NCBI GenBank assembly: GCA_018814305.1
Contig: JAHJAA010000050.1
Coordinates: 1 to 59,828, forward strand
Length of the DNA: 59,828 nucleotides
DNA from: Pseudomonadota bacterium
Lineage (GTDB): Bacteria; Desulfobacterota; Desulfobulbia; Desulfobulbales; JAGXFP01
Reading direction: 5' to 3'
Part shown: one piece after another, positions 25,310-35,139 of the stretch
Position numbering within the stretch: the first letter of the stretch is position 1
How the letters are laid out: each line of letters starts with the position of its first letter
The notes under the pieces: generated by a model
The model's input: the letters and a program-made list of their open reading frames with translations, nothing else
What the model was told of the DNA's origin: nothing
The model's database searches: none
Translations under genes and position numbers: made by a program

Positions 25310-26137
25310 ATGATCAAACACCAACGACTCGTTACCGGCCTCCTGGTTGCCGGCGGCTGGCTACTCCTGCTGGTCAAAGGCCCCTTCTGGCTGTTCTGGC
25401 TCGTCTTTGTCGGCCTTGGCACTCTGGCTTTGAATGAATACTTTGCCATGACCTTGGCCCGGCACAGCAAATACGACCGGGCCACCGGCACCCTACTGGG
25501 GCTCTTCCCCCTGCTTTCCGCCTACGAAGGAGATCCGGAAACCGTTTCCGCCGCCCTGTTTATCGCGCTCTTTTTCCTTATCGTTTACCTCTTGACCCGT
25601 TACCCGTCGCTGGCCAGGGCAGATAAGGGAATGAACGGATTTGAGATACTGATGCGACTCGGCTTCGGCATTTTCTATGTCGGATTCAGTTTTGCCCATT
25701 TCTCTCTGTTGTGGACCATGAACGGCGGTAAATACTGGCTTATCCTATTAACGGTGATTACTGTATTCTCCGATTCCGCCGCATACTACACCGGCCGTTA
25801 TCTGGGACGCCACAAACTGGCCCCGGCAATCAGCCCGGGAAAAACAATTGAGGGAATGCTCGGCGGACTGATCGGCAGTATCATCGCGGCTATCATCGTC
25901 CGTCTGATGTTTTTCCCCGGATTCAACATGATGACCATGGTAATTTTGACAGTTTTCCTGAGTATGGTCGGGGTCATGGGTGACTTGACCGAATCAGTGA
26001 TCAAACGGAGTATGAATGTCAAGGATTCAGGCAATATCCTCCCCGGTCACGGCGGCGTTCTGGACCGTCTGGATTCGCTGATGATCGCAACCCCCGTGCT
26101 CTTTTATATGATTCACTTCGGCATCCTCGGCTATTGA
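25310..26137 (+). CDS. cdsA: Phosphatidate cytidylyltransferase
   Basis: 275 residues with about eight membrane segments. The C-terminal signature VMGDLTESVIKRSMNVKDSG, followed by ILPGHGGVLDRLDSL, is the CDP-alcohol phosphatidyltransferase-type CdsA motif. It makes CDP-diacylglycerol from phosphatidic acid and CTP at the inner membrane. It lies 119 bases after uppS; the gap shows no clear terminator. Confidence 0.95.
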   Translation: MIKHQRLVTGLLVAGGWLLLLVKGPFWLFWLVFVGLGTLALNEYFAMTLARHSKYDRATGTLLGLFPLLSAYEGDPETVSAALFIALFFLIVYLLTRYPSLARADKGMNGFEILMRLGFGIFYVGFSFAHFSLLWTMNGGKYWLILLTVITVFSDSAAYYTGRYLGRHKLAPAISPGKTIEGMLGGLIGSIIAAIIVRLMFFPGFNMMTMVILTVFLSMVGVMGDLTESVIKRSMNVKDSGNILPGHGGVLDRLDSLMIATPVLFYMIHFGILGY

Positions 26138-26153
26138 GTGACCCCGGCAGATA

Positions 26154-27359
26154 ATGGCAAAAACTCTTTCTCTTCTCGGTTCCACCGGTTCCATCGGACG
26201 GAATGTCCTGGAAATTGTCCGACAGTTTCCAGGCCGATTCAGGGTCTTGGGGCTTGCGGCGGGCCGCAATATCGAACTCCTCAAGGAGCAGATCGATTCC
26301 TTTGACCCCCAACTGGTCTCGGTGGCCGATGAAGCGCTCTGCGGCGACCTGATCCAGAGTCTCCCCGCCAAATGGCGCGACCGGATCCGTCCCGGCCAGG
26401 AAGGCGCCGAAGCCGTTGCCACCATCCCCCAGGTTGATACGGTTGTATCCGCCATTGTCGGGGCTGCAGGTCTAACCCCGACCCTGGCCGCAATCCGGGC
26501 TGGAAAAAACATTGCCCTGGCCAACAAGGAAACGCTGGTGATGGCCGGTGAGCTGGTCATGACCGAGGTCCGAAGAAAACGGATTTCACTTCGTCCGGTG
26601 GACAGTGAGCACAGCGCCATTGATCAGGCCATGGATGCCGGAAGACGGGAAGATATTGCCAAGCTGATCCTCACTGCTTCGGGTGGCCCCTTTTTAAAAC
26701 TTGGCGCCCGGGAACTCTGGGAGGCAACTCCGGACCAAGCCCTGGCCCACCCCAACTGGAGCATGGGCGCCAAAATCTCCATCGACTCGGCAACCCTGAT
26801 GAACAAGGGCCTTGAGGTCCTTGAGGCCCACCATCTCTTCCGAGTACCACTTGAAAGCATTGAGGTTCTGATCCATCCCCAATCCATTGTCCATTCAATG
26901 GTTGAGTTTTTAGACGGAGCCCAGATCGCCCATCTGGGAATCCCGGATATGAAAATCCCTATTGCCTATGCCCTTTCCTACCCGGAACGGCTTAAGCTAC
27001 CGTTACCACGACTCAATTTAGCAAAGACGCCACCCTTGGAATTTTTCGTCCCTGACCTCCAGCGCTTCCCCTCCTTGAAACTTGCCTACCAGGTGGGGAA
27101 ACGAGGGGGAACCCTTCCGGCGGTCCTTAATGCAGCCAATGAAGTTGCCGTCGAGGCCTTCCTGAACAAGCGGATTCGTTTTCCAGAAATCGCCCTGGCC
27201 GTCGCCGAAACCGTCAACCGAATCCCCCGCGAGGAAGCCTCCGACCTGAAAAACATCCTGGCGGCGGACCTCTCCGCCCGCATGCAGGCGGAATCCATTA
27301 TCGAATCGTTGCACATAAAATTCGTCCAACGTTCACAAACTGAGCCACAGGTATCATGA
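26154..27359 (+). CDS. dxr: 1-deoxy-D-xylulose 5-phosphate reductoisomerase
   Basis: 401 residues. The NADPH loop LLGSTGSIGRNVLEIV is at the N-terminus, LANKETLVMAGELVM and PVDSEHSAIDQ are metal/substrate motifs, and TASGGPF and WSMGAKISIDSATLMNKGLE follow in normal order. It commits carbon to the MEP route to isoprenoids, supplying UppS upstream in the operon. Its end overlaps rseP by four bases (ATGA). Confidence 0.96.
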   Translation: MAKTLSLLGSTGSIGRNVLEIVRQFPGRFRVLGLAAGRNIELLKEQIDSFDPQLVSVADEALCGDLIQSLPAKWRDRIRPGQEGAEAVATIPQVDTVVSAIVGAAGLTPTLAAIRAGKNIALANKETLVMAGELVMTEVRRKRISLRPVDSEHSAIDQAMDAGRREDIAKLILTASGGPFLKLGARELWEATPDQALAHPNWSMGAKISIDSATLMNKGLEVLEAHHLFRVPLESIEVLIHPQSIVHSMVEFLDGAQIAHLGIPDMKIPIAYALSYPERLKLPLPRLNLAKTPPLEFFVPDLQRFPSLKLAYQVGKRGGTLPAVLNAANEVAVEAFLNKRIRFPEIALAVAETVNRIPREEASDLKNILAADLSARMQAESIIESLHIKFVQRSQTEPQVS

Positions 27360-28435
27360 CCTCTCTTTTCTCATTTATAATTGTCCTTGGCCTACTGATC
27401 TTCGTCCATGAATTCGGCCATTTTCTCTTTGCCAAACTGTTCCGGGTCAAGGTCCAGAAATTTTCTCTGGGGTTCGGCCCCAAGCTCATCGGACGGCAAC
27501 AGGGCGAAACCGAATATCTGATCAGCGCCTTTCCCCTGGGCGGTTATGTCAAGATGCTTGGCGAACAAGGAGATGATGAAATTCCTCAGGCAGAGGCCCA
27601 CCGTTCTTTTGCCGGTAAAAAGGTCTGGCAACGCTTTCTCATCGTGGCCGGCGGTCCAACCTTCAACCTGCTCTTTGCCGTCTTGCTGTTCTTTCTGGTT
27701 TTTCTCATCGCCGGTCTGCCCCAACCCGTCGACAATACCGTTATCGGTGGGGTCTCTCTGGATTCACCTGCCAACCAGGCAGGGCTAATCGCCGGAGACC
27801 GAATCCAAATGATAAATGGCCAGGCCGTAGACAAATGGGAGGAAGTTGCCAATCTCATCGGTGGGAGCAACGGTGAACCGGTCATTCTGATCATCGACCG
27901 CAACGGCGAGGAACTCAACATCACAGCCACCCCCAAACTCACCGAAGACCATAACCTCTTCGGTGAAACTGTGGGGCAACGGTACATGCTTGGCATCGCC
28001 AGAAGCGACGAAGTGGTCTATGAAAAGATTTCACCGGTCAGGGCCTTGCTGGCTGGGTTCAGTCAGACCTGGTCACTAATCACTTTGACCCTGATGGGGG
28101 TCTGGAAGATGATCCAGAGTGTGATCCCGGCCTCGGAACTGGGTGGGCCAATCCTCATCGCCCAACTTGCCGGCAAGCAAATGGAGGCGGGGTGGATCAA
28201 CCTGATCTATTTTATGGGCCTGATCAGTGTCAACCTGGGCATCCTGAACCTCTTCCCCATTCCGGTGCTGGACGGCGGCCATCTGATGTTCTTTACCTAT
28301 GAGGCCATTTTCCGGAAGCCCGTACCCAAGAAAGCCCAGGAGATCTCGCTCCAGGCCGGGTTGGTGATTCTGATCTCACTGATGGTCTTTGTTTTCTATA
28401 ACGATATTTCCAGACTGATTGCCGGGGCTCGCTAA
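27356..28435 (+). CDS. rseP: RIP site-2 metalloprotease RseP
   Basis: 359 residues. FVHEFGHFLFAK gives the HExxH zinc site in the first membrane helix (His18, Glu19, His22), and the third ligand is in NLFPIPVLDGGHL near residue 306. A single PDZ domain (about residues 120-200, with DSPANQAGLIAGDRIQMING) lies between; the E. coli enzyme has two. It cleaves anti-sigma factors and leftover signal peptides within the membrane. Confidence 0.95.
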   Translation: MTSLFSFIIVLGLLIFVHEFGHFLFAKLFRVKVQKFSLGFGPKLIGRQQGETEYLISAFPLGGYVKMLGEQGDDEIPQAEAHRSFAGKKVWQRFLIVAGGPTFNLLFAVLLFFLVFLIAGLPQPVDNTVIGGVSLDSPANQAGLIAGDRIQMINGQAVDKWEEVANLIGGSNGEPVILIIDRNGEELNITATPKLTEDHNLFGETVGQRYMLGIARSDEVVYEKISPVRALLAGFSQTWSLITLTLMGVWKMIQSVIPASELGGPILIAQLAGKQMEAGWINLIYFMGLISVNLGILNLFPIPVLDGGHLMFFTYEAIFRKPVPKKAQEISLQAGLVILISLMVFVFYNDISRLIAGAR

Positions 28436-29149
28436 ATGCCCGCCGCCGAAGTCAGTGGGCCGGTCATCCTGGCCATTGAAAGCGCCACCATGAGCGGTTC
28501 GGTGGCCGTGGTTACCCCCAACCGCTGCCTGGGCGAGTCAACTGTAACCGGTACAACCGGTCATTCTCGAAGGCTACCCATCCAGGTCCAACGATTACTG
28601 GATGATCTGGTCCTCCCTTGGGAGGCAATCGACGGCATCGCAGTCAGCCTGGGACCGGGCAGCTTTACCGGACTGAGGATCGGTTTGAGTCTTGCCAAGG
28701 GCTTTGCCCTGGCCACCGGCAAACCACTCTTGGGCATTCCAACCCTGGAAGGGCTTGCCGTCCAGGCCGCACAACACCCGGGTGATCGGATCTGCGCGGT
28801 GGTCGATGCGCGGAAAAATGAGATTTACTGCGGATTCTACCAGGTCATCGCCCCTGGAAAGTTAGAGAAGGCTGGCGACTTCCTGGCCATCCCCCCCAAA
28901 AATCTAGCTGACCACCTCGACCAACCAACCCTGATCGTGGGTGATTGCTCCCAGGTCTTTCTTGAACTGGCCGAAAAACTTTCCAAAGACCGGGCAACAG
29001 TCCTCCTCCGCCAGGACCTCTTCCCCCGGGCCGCCCCCATCGGCATGCTCGGGGTCAACAGGTATCTCCACCAAGAAATCAACGAAACGGATACACTGGT
29101 CCCCCTCTACGTCCGTCCATCAGAAGCCGAAATCAACGCCAGAAAATAA
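28436..29149 (+). CDS. tsaB: tRNA threonylcarbamoyladenosine synthesis protein TsaB
   Basis: 237 residues. ILAIESATMSGSVAVV, VSLGPGSFTGLRIGLSLAKG and VVDARKNEIYCGFY are the TsaB signatures of an inactive ASKHA-fold partner. It pairs with TsaD and TsaE to make the t6A base next to the anticodon of ANN-decoding tRNAs. Its ATG directly follows the rseP stop, so the two are coupled. It ends the plus-strand core operon. Confidence 0.92.
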   Translation: MPAAEVSGPVILAIESATMSGSVAVVTPNRCLGESTVTGTTGHSRRLPIQVQRLLDDLVLPWEAIDGIAVSLGPGSFTGLRIGLSLAKGFALATGKPLLGIPTLEGLAVQAAQHPGDRICAVVDARKNEIYCGFYQVIAPGKLEKAGDFLAIPPKNLADHLDQPTLIVGDCSQVFLELAEKLSKDRATVLLRQDLFPRAAPIGMLGVNRYLHQEINETDTLVPLYVRPSEAEINARK

Positions 29150-29198
29150 TACAGCTAACTCAGCGGATAATTCGGTGGAACGCTGCCCCGGAGTCATC

Positions 29199-30737
29199 CT
29201 ATCGACCATCTTTAAAAGTCACTCTCCGTCCGTAAGTCGCGAGGAGCTGCCCGAGTTCTCGCTCCAGGTCCTGATCAAAATCGTCTTCATTGGCTCGATA
29301 GCCCCAATTACCTTCCTCATGCCCTGGGACATTCATCCGCCCCTCCCCGCCAAGCCCCAAGAGATCTTGCAGGGGGAAGACGGCAAACCGGGCGACGGAT
29401 GAGATGCCCATCCGCAGAAAATCCCCCGGGAGCTCCAAGGCTGGTTTCCCCAGATAGTCGTTGATTTGTGCGATCTGCTCTTTACTGAGCTCTGAGGCCC
29501 AGTGACAGGTGGTATCATTGTCATGGGTTCCTGAATAAACCACACAGTTGTGAATATAGTTATGGGGAAGATAGGGATTCGATGCACCCTGGTCGTCAAA
29601 GGCAAACTGAAGGATCTTCATACCCGGGAAATTGAAGTCATCCCGAAGTTTTCCAACTCCATCGCTCATCAGGCCTAAATCCTCGGCCCAAATAGGCAAG
29701 TGACCCAATTCTCGTTCAAGAACCTTAAAAAACGAATTACCAGGCGATTTTAGCCACGTCCCATTAATGGCGGTGGTCTCTCCTTCGCCTACGGCCCAAT
29801 ACTCATCAAACCCTCGAAAGTGATCGACCCGCACAATATCAACCACTTCATTTAACCGCCGGAAACGCTCCACCCACCAGCTATAATTATCCCTGGCGAT
29901 ATTTTCCCAGTCATAACAGGGATTGCCCCATAACTGACCCGTGGTACTAAAATAATCGGGTGGTACCCCGGCCATTAACCGGGGCCGATGGGTGGTCAAA
30001 TCCAAGGCGAAATACTCCGGGTGGGTCCAGACATCGGCACTATCAAAGGCCACGTAGAAAGGTACATCTCCCACAATGCGGATCTGCCGCGCATTCGCGT
30101 AGGCTTTTAAAGCCAGCCACTGCCTATAAAACAGGTACTGCCCAATTTTCTGGATTTTTACGACCTCTTGGTTTTCCTGAACCCATATTTTTAAAGCTTG
30201 GGCATCTCGTGTCCTATAGGGGGTCTCCCACTCAGACCAATGAGCCCCAGCGTGTTTCTCCTTGAGTGCCATAAAGAGGGCAAAATCGTTAAGCCAGCCA
30301 GCCTGGTCGCCCAAAAATGCAAGAAAATCCGGGTAGAGAGGGTGATCGACCACCAATGCATCAGCTGCCGCCGCGATGTACTTCCGGCTTTGGATGGTCG
30401 CTCCGGCAAAATCCACCCGGGAGGCGCTATTCCCTGACTTCACTAAGTGGGGGGCGATGAGTCCATCCTGGACGAGTTGTTCCCCATCAAGGAGTTGGGT
30501 GTTCCCCGCCGTGGAAGAGAAGGTTGCATACGGTGAATGGGTCTCTCCGGTGGGACCCAAGGGCAGGACCTGCCAGATACCAAACCCGCTCCGGGCAAGA
30601 AAATCCACAAACCGGAACGCCTCTTTACCCAGGGTTCCGATGGGGCCGCTTCCTGGTAAGGATGACGGGTGCAGTAGAACCCCAGCAAATCGGTCCATTC
30701 CCTCGCTATTCGGGTCGAGATTGCTCTCTGTATTCAT
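29199..30737 (-). CDS. malQ: 4-alpha-glucanotransferase (amylomaltase)
   Basis: About 512 residues, GH77. It has FAGVLLHPSSLPGSGPIGTL near the start, RIVGDVPFYVAFDSADVWTH, VDIVRVDHFRGFDEYWAV with the nucleophile Asp, WAEDLGLM with the acid/base Glu, and VYSGTHDNDTT with the third acid. It transfers glucan chains between maltodextrins or glycogen branches. The ATG at 30737 has AAGGGGA upstream. No other glycogen gene is present, but the sucrose module starts 8 kb away. Confidence 0.95.
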   Translation of the reverse strand: MNTESNLDPNSEGMDRFAGVLLHPSSLPGSGPIGTLGKEAFRFVDFLARSGFGIWQVLPLGPTGETHSPYATFSSTAGNTQLLDGEQLVQDGLIAPHLVKSGNSASRVDFAGATIQSRKYIAAAADALVVDHPLYPDFLAFLGDQAGWLNDFALFMALKEKHAGAHWSEWETPYRTRDAQALKIWVQENQEVVKIQKIGQYLFYRQWLALKAYANARQIRIVGDVPFYVAFDSADVWTHPEYFALDLTTHRPRLMAGVPPDYFSTTGQLWGNPCYDWENIARDNYSWWVERFRRLNEVVDIVRVDHFRGFDEYWAVGEGETTAINGTWLKSPGNSFFKVLERELGHLPIWAEDLGLMSDGVGKLRDDFNFPGMKILQFAFDDQGASNPYLPHNYIHNCVVYSGTHDNDTTCHWASELSKEQIAQINDYLGKPALELPGDFLRMGISSVARFAVFPLQDLLGLGGEGRMNVPGHEEGNWGYRANEDDFDQDLERELGQLLATYGRRVTFKDGR

Positions 30738-30873
30738 CTTTTTCCCCTTGTTGATGATGGCTTCTAAAACAAAAGCCCTTGAATCAAGGATTACAAAACC
30801 GAGGACACGCTCCATTTAAATATACCGAACACTCGCCTCAGCCAACCGAAAAAAAACCTATAAAGACTATTTT

Positions 30874-32058
30874 TTATTCTTCTTGGCCCCAAACAAGGTC
30901 AATATTTTTAAGAATTTCACCGGCTGCCATGCTCTGTTCGGGAAAGTCCATGGCGTGCATTAACGCAGCGACAGAACCATCTTTATCCTCAAGTTTAATC
31001 AGACAATAGGCCAGCATGAGGTATGACTGACCATCACCAGGGTCAAGCTCGGCACTCTTCCTGAATGACTGACCGGCGTCATCATATACGCCCTTGTCGT
31101 AGAGAATTTTGCCCCGAAACAACCAAAGCTGGGCAGACGGGATCTCCGTCAAGGCCATTTCCAGAAACTCAAGGGCCTGGTCGGTCTCATGGGCGGTAAG
31201 ATAGGTAACCGCAAGCCTCTCGGCATTGGTGGTGTTCAACTGATCTTTACCCAGGTTCATGGAAGAACGGTAATACTCTGCCGCAGCCGAGGGTGCATTG
31301 ATTACATTGAACAGGTTGCCGACCAGCATGCTTTCCTCGGCATTCAGTTCCTTGCCGTAGGAGTAGATCAGCAGGGCCTGCAAGGCGGCGTCATAGTCTT
31401 TTATCTCAAGCAGAACCTGGGCGCTGAGCTTCCACAAATACGGCCGATTTTGACTGTTGTCTATCAAGTGCTCAATGGTCTCAAGGGCCTTTGGCAGCAT
31501 ATTGTTTCCCAGGTAGACAGTAATCAGGGTTTCGACCCAGCTCTGATCGGGATCAGGAAGAGCAGCCAACTCCTCCAGCAGTCCGATGGCAACTTGATCC
31601 TCTTCGGCAAGCATATAACATACTGCGGCCTGGTACCTGATCGTCTGGTTTTTCTGTTCACTGAACTCATACCCTTTCAACAGACATTCTGCCGCCCGGC
31701 CATATCGCCCTTCTTCATAGTACAGTTTTCCCAGATTCAACCACGCCCCTGAGAAACCGGGGTAAAGCGAGATCGAACGTTCGTACTGAACAATTGCCTC
31801 CTGATTGTCTCCCCTTTCGGCAACGATGTTTCCAAGCATGAAGCGAATCAGGTAGTGGTCGTTGACAAAATCCCTCAGGATCGCTTCCGCCTTTTCCGTC
31901 TCGCCCTTCGTATATTCATTCTGGGCCTCATTTATGGTGTACCGCCCATCGTGACCAAGCTCAGGTGCGATGGACGGTGCCTTACTGGACTGCTCCCCAG
32001 CCAGGCAAAGGCCAAAACTTACCAGAACAACGAGTATCACCATAACGACCCTGATCAT
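30874..32058 (-). CDS. TPR-repeat protein of the TonB cluster
   Basis: 394 residues with an N-terminal signal peptide (MIRVVMVILVVLVSFGLCLA) and no proper lipobox. The rest is a run of tetratricopeptide repeats, for example YERSISLYPGFSGAWLNLGK and SAELDPGDGQSYLMLAYCLI. It starts one base after the tonB stop. A TPR protein ends the TonB2 clusters of Vibrio and Shewanella in the same position and is needed there for some uptake. It is presumably periplasmic and may scaffold the complex. Confidence 0.8.
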   Translation of the reverse strand: MIRVVMVILVVLVSFGLCLAGEQSSKAPSIAPELGHDGRYTINEAQNEYTKGETEKAEAILRDFVNDHYLIRFMLGNIVAERGDNQEAIVQYERSISLYPGFSGAWLNLGKLYYEEGRYGRAAECLLKGYEFSEQKNQTIRYQAAVCYMLAEEDQVAIGLLEELAALPDPDQSWVETLITVYLGNNMLPKALETIEHLIDNSQNRPYLWKLSAQVLLEIKDYDAALQALLIYSYGKELNAEESMLVGNLFNVINAPSAAAEYYRSSMNLGKDQLNTTNAERLAVTYLTAHETDQALEFLEMALTEIPSAQLWLFRGKILYDKGVYDDAGQSFRKSAELDPGDGQSYLMLAYCLIKLEDKDGSVAALMHAMDFPEQSMAAGEILKNIDLVWGQEE

Positions 32059-32059
32059 G

Positions 32060-32731
32060 TCAGTCCAACTCGAATCGGATGGTGGTTGAAACCCAGGTCT
32101 TGACGTTTTTACCCTCCAGCTTGCCCGGCATGAACTTCCATTTTGTCAGAGCGGACCGGACACTATCCTCGAACACTCCTTCGGGCTCGGCATTGAGGAT
32201 CCTGACCTCAAGCACGTTGCCGTGTTGATCGACCAGAAACATGACACTCACCTTACCGGCGACATTCGAACGTTTGGCAGAATTGGGATACTCTGGCTTG
32301 AGCTGAAACAACGGTGAAGGTGGCTGATCCACATCCGCAATGCTGAAGGCTTGTGGTTGGGATCCAATGGCCTCAATTTTCTGCGGGGCTTGATCCGGGA
32401 CGGAGATTGGAACTCCTTTTGAGAGCACCGGGTTTATGTTGAACTGCATCCTGGGAAGACTGAGCTCCAGATCATGGCCCACCGGTTGAGGAACGATATC
32501 ATCACTCATCAGAGGCTCAGGTTTTAGTTCCTGCTTGATTTCAGGCACGATGGGTTCGTCAGGTTTCTGGGCAAGATGAAACATTTTTATCGGGATAAGC
32601 CGGTCGAGATCCTGCCCGGAAGACGTAATCCTGGAGATCATCGGCTGAAAAGAAAAAAGCGTGATATTTACCAGCATGGAAAGGAGAATCGCCAGGGGCA
32701 GGACTCTGATATCCCTGTTACCGGTCTTCAT
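32060..32731 (-). CDS. tonB: TonB energy transducer
   Basis: 223 residues. A single N-terminal helix (residues 12-30, PLAILLSMLVNITLFSF) anchors it. A short, only moderately proline-rich spacer follows, then the C-terminal TonB domain with PEYPNSAKRSNVAGKVSVMF, EVRILNAEPEGVFEDSV and ALTKWKFMPGK. The spacer is short and more acidic/proline-mixed than in E. coli TonB, like TonB2-type proteins. The start overlaps exbD by 14 bases. Confidence 0.88.
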   Translation of the reverse strand: MKTGNRDIRVLPLAILLSMLVNITLFSFQPMISRITSSGQDLDRLIPIKMFHLAQKPDEPIVPEIKQELKPEPLMSDDIVPQPVGHDLELSLPRMQFNINPVLSKGVPISVPDQAPQKIEAIGSQPQAFSIADVDQPPSPLFQLKPEYPNSAKRSNVAGKVSVMFLVDQHGNVLEVRILNAEPEGVFEDSVRSALTKWKFMPGKLEGKNVKTWVSTTIRFELD

Positions 32732-33140
32732 CTGCCAGTTCCGTTGCTATGCTGATGTCCGTTGCTCCCGCAAGCCGGCACCCGTCCATGATCATGATGA
32801 GCACTCCGGCCTGGGCCCGCTTGTCCGCCACCAGCACCACAGAGGAGCCCGGAGCCTCGGCCAGGGCTTTTTCAACATGATGCCTGACACTGCGGATATC
32901 GATCTTCTTCTTGTCAAAAAACACGCCTCCGTTTTCGTCGACCCCCACCAGAATACTTCCCTGGTCCTGCAGCACCGCTGTGGATGCCACCGGTCGCTGC
33001 ACCTCAATGCCCGTCTCCTTGACAAAGCTTGTGGTTACAACAAAGAAGATAAGGAGCAAAAAGACCATATCTATAAGGGGCGCCATATTAATGGCTACCG
33101 GGGTATCCCTGTTTCTCATTGTATCCCTGACACTGCGCAT
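32718..33140 (-). CDS. exbD: Biopolymer transport protein ExbD
   Basis: 140 residues. One N-terminal membrane helix carries the proton-path aspartate in APLIDMVFLLLIFFVVTTSF (Asp near residue 24). A periplasmic domain with ILVGVDENGGVFFDKKKID and VVLVADKRAQAG follows. ExbD works with ExbB to couple proton flow to TonB. The TAATG overlap with exbB shows tight coupling. Confidence 0.9.
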   Translation of the reverse strand: MRSVRDTMRNRDTPVAINMAPLIDMVFLLLIFFVVTTSFVKETGIEVQRPVASTAVLQDQGSILVGVDENGGVFFDKKKIDIRSVRHHVEKALAEAPGSSVVLVADKRAQAGVLIMIMDGCRLAGATDISIATELADEDR

Positions 33141-33730
33141 TAGCCCTCCATCCTCTTGATCAACCCTGCAAAATTATCAAGCCCGGCCTCAATCCTCTGG
33201 GCCATCCGACTGAGGAATGCACCCATGAACAGACCCGGGACCGCTACCAACAGTCCACTCTGGGTGGTTATGAGCGCAGTTGAAATCCCCCCGGCCATCG
33301 CCTTTGCATTGCCGGTTCCAAAAACAGATATCACATCGAAGGTGGCAACCATACCGACCACCGTCCCGAGCAATCCCAAAAGCGGGGCGATGGCGGCAAG
33401 GATATGGATGGTACTGAGATTTCTTCTCACCCTGTGTTTTTCCCTTTTCATGAGGATGTCGACCACCGATGGATCGGGCAAGCCGCCTTTGGAGGAATTC
33501 TGGGCGAGGTCATTGATGAACCTTTCCTCGATCGTTCTGACGGCTGAAATATTGTTCAAAATGGGCAGTCCATGACCGGTTCCATGGCCTACAGGTCTGT
33601 TCAGCCTCCAGAAAACCATTGACCGCTCAAATATCAAAATCCACATCCACAATGAGATCCCCACCAACGGAATCATGACCGGCCCTCCCCTTGCCAGGAA
33701 GTCATACAGTTCCATCGGCAAAAGGTTCAT
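33140..33730 (-). CDS. exbB: ExbB/TolQ-family proton channel protein
   Basis: 196 residues with three membrane segments. HILAAIAPLLGLLGTVVGMV and GGISTALITTQSGLLVAVPG are the MotA/TolQ/ExbB signature stretches in helices two and three. It is the short ExbB2-type partner of ExbD. It starts in an ATGA overlap with the long TtpC-like gene upstream. ATG at 33730 or 33715 could be used. Confidence 0.9.
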   Translation of the reverse strand: MNLLPMELYDFLARGGPVMIPLVGISLWMWILIFERSMVFWRLNRPVGHGTGHGLPILNNISAVRTIEERFINDLAQNSSKGGLPDPSVVDILMKREKHRVRRNLSTIHILAAIAPLLGLLGTVVGMVATFDVISVFGTGNAKAMAGGISTALITTQSGLLVAVPGLFMGAFLSRMAQRIEAGLDNFAGLIKRMEG

Positions 33731-35139
33731 CCTGCGATCCTTTCAGGAGATTCAGCTCTATCCTTAAGGATCATGTTCACCAAGGTGACCGCTTTTTCCT
33801 CAATATCATCGATGATATTGAAACCCCTTCTGGAGAGAAAATTATGAAAGAACATGATCGGTATAGCCACGGTGAGGCCGAGCATGGTTGTGATTAAAGC
33901 CTCTGATATTCCGCCGGCCATCATCCTGGGATCGCCTGTCCCATAGATGGTAATCGACTGAAACGTACTGATCATTCCGGTGACGGTTCCCAGAAGTCCA
34001 AGCAAGGGCGCAATGGCCCCGAGCACGCTGAGGGTCGGGAGGTACCGCTCAAAATATCGCCCCTCCCGAATGATGGCTTCGTGGACCAGGGTTTCGAGGG
34101 ACTCCTTGTCTTCGTTCCGGTTGAGAATGGCACCTAAGAGTACGCGATGAAGCTGCTTGTCAGCCTTGAGCATCTCTGCGGCGTGGTCCCAGCGGGCGTC
34201 GCCTGAAAGCTTCTCAATATTGACCATGGTCTTGTCAGAATCCGTATAGCCTTTCATAATCACCAGCAACCGTTCCAGTATCATCAAAAGGGCCACCAAG
34301 CCGATGGCAAGGATGGGCCAGACCAGGGGTCCGCCATCTCGGATTTTATCGGCCATCCCGCTCTTCTTCGCATATCTCGCAGTGGCAGCACCTCCCGAAA
34401 GATCGAGACTGACCACATCCGCAGCCCCGGAAGCCAATCCTTTCAAGGCGACTCCGGTGGCTCGATCAGGAAGGGAGGTGTAGGCAACCATCTGACCCGT
34501 GCTTTCAGATGGCCAGAGGAAACCAGCCTCATTGCCCGTAACGTAGGCGCTGAAAAATCTGCCAAGGGTAATAATGTTCCCCTGTGCCAAGGTTCCATCC
34601 CGCCCGACAAAGGCCCCGTCCTTCACCAGAGGTGTCGATTCGAGCTCAATCACCCTGAAGGCCAGGTCCGTCAAGGAGTTTATATCATTGATACCGGCAA
34701 CCTCTACCGATTGCCCCATCTCGTCCAGTCTGCTGAATTCATTACGGTAGATGGGATAAAGGCTTGACGTTTTGATCGCCTCGGTCAGGTCCTTTTGCAT
34801 AATCCGCACGATTACCGCCAAGTCGTTGGCGTCTTCTTTCACCCCTGTTTCAACCTTCTGAAGACTGCTCGCCTTCGCCATAAGCCCATCAAGCTCTGCT
34901 TGAAGTTTTGAGTTCTCGGCCTGAATGTGGATCAGGGTGGAGTCATGGTGCTTGAGTTGAGCCTTCAGCCTGTCGCGCTCAAGACCAATCCGGTAGAGGG
35001 TGTCCTGGTATTCTTCCAGGGCGGCCTTCCGATGCTGATCCGCATTCACCAAGGGAGTGTCCTGATCGGCAAGAACCATGACAGGCGAAATCATAAGGCA
35101 GGCAGCCAGAAAGACACATATGCTCAGTGCTTTATTCAT
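33727..35139 (-). CDS. ttpC: TtpC-type long ExbB-like protein
   Basis: 470 residues: a signal peptide (residues 1-24), a coiled-coil periplasmic region (about 30-115, rich in Lys/Glu/Leu with LERDRLKAQLKHHDS), a further periplasmic domain to about 285, then a C-terminal ExbB-like channel part with LGAIAPLLGLLGTVTGMIST and GGISEALITTMLGLTVAIPI. This architecture is TtpC, the fourth essential part of TonB2 systems in Vibrio. It begins directly at the DUF3450 stop codon. Confidence 0.88.
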   Translation of the reverse strand: MNKALSICVFLAACLMISPVMVLADQDTPLVNADQHRKAALEEYQDTLYRIGLERDRLKAQLKHHDSTLIHIQAENSKLQAELDGLMAKASSLQKVETGVKEDANDLAVIVRIMQKDLTEAIKTSSLYPIYRNEFSRLDEMGQSVEVAGINDINSLTDLAFRVIELESTPLVKDGAFVGRDGTLAQGNIITLGRFFSAYVTGNEAGFLWPSESTGQMVAYTSLPDRATGVALKGLASGAADVVSLDLSGGAATARYAKKSGMADKIRDGGPLVWPILAIGLVALLMILERLLVIMKGYTDSDKTMVNIEKLSGDARWDHAAEMLKADKQLHRVLLGAILNRNEDKESLETLVHEAIIREGRYFERYLPTLSVLGAIAPLLGLLGTVTGMISTFQSITIYGTGDPRMMAGGISEALITTMLGLTVAIPIMFFHNFLSRRGFNIIDDIEEKAVTLVNMILKDRAESPERIAG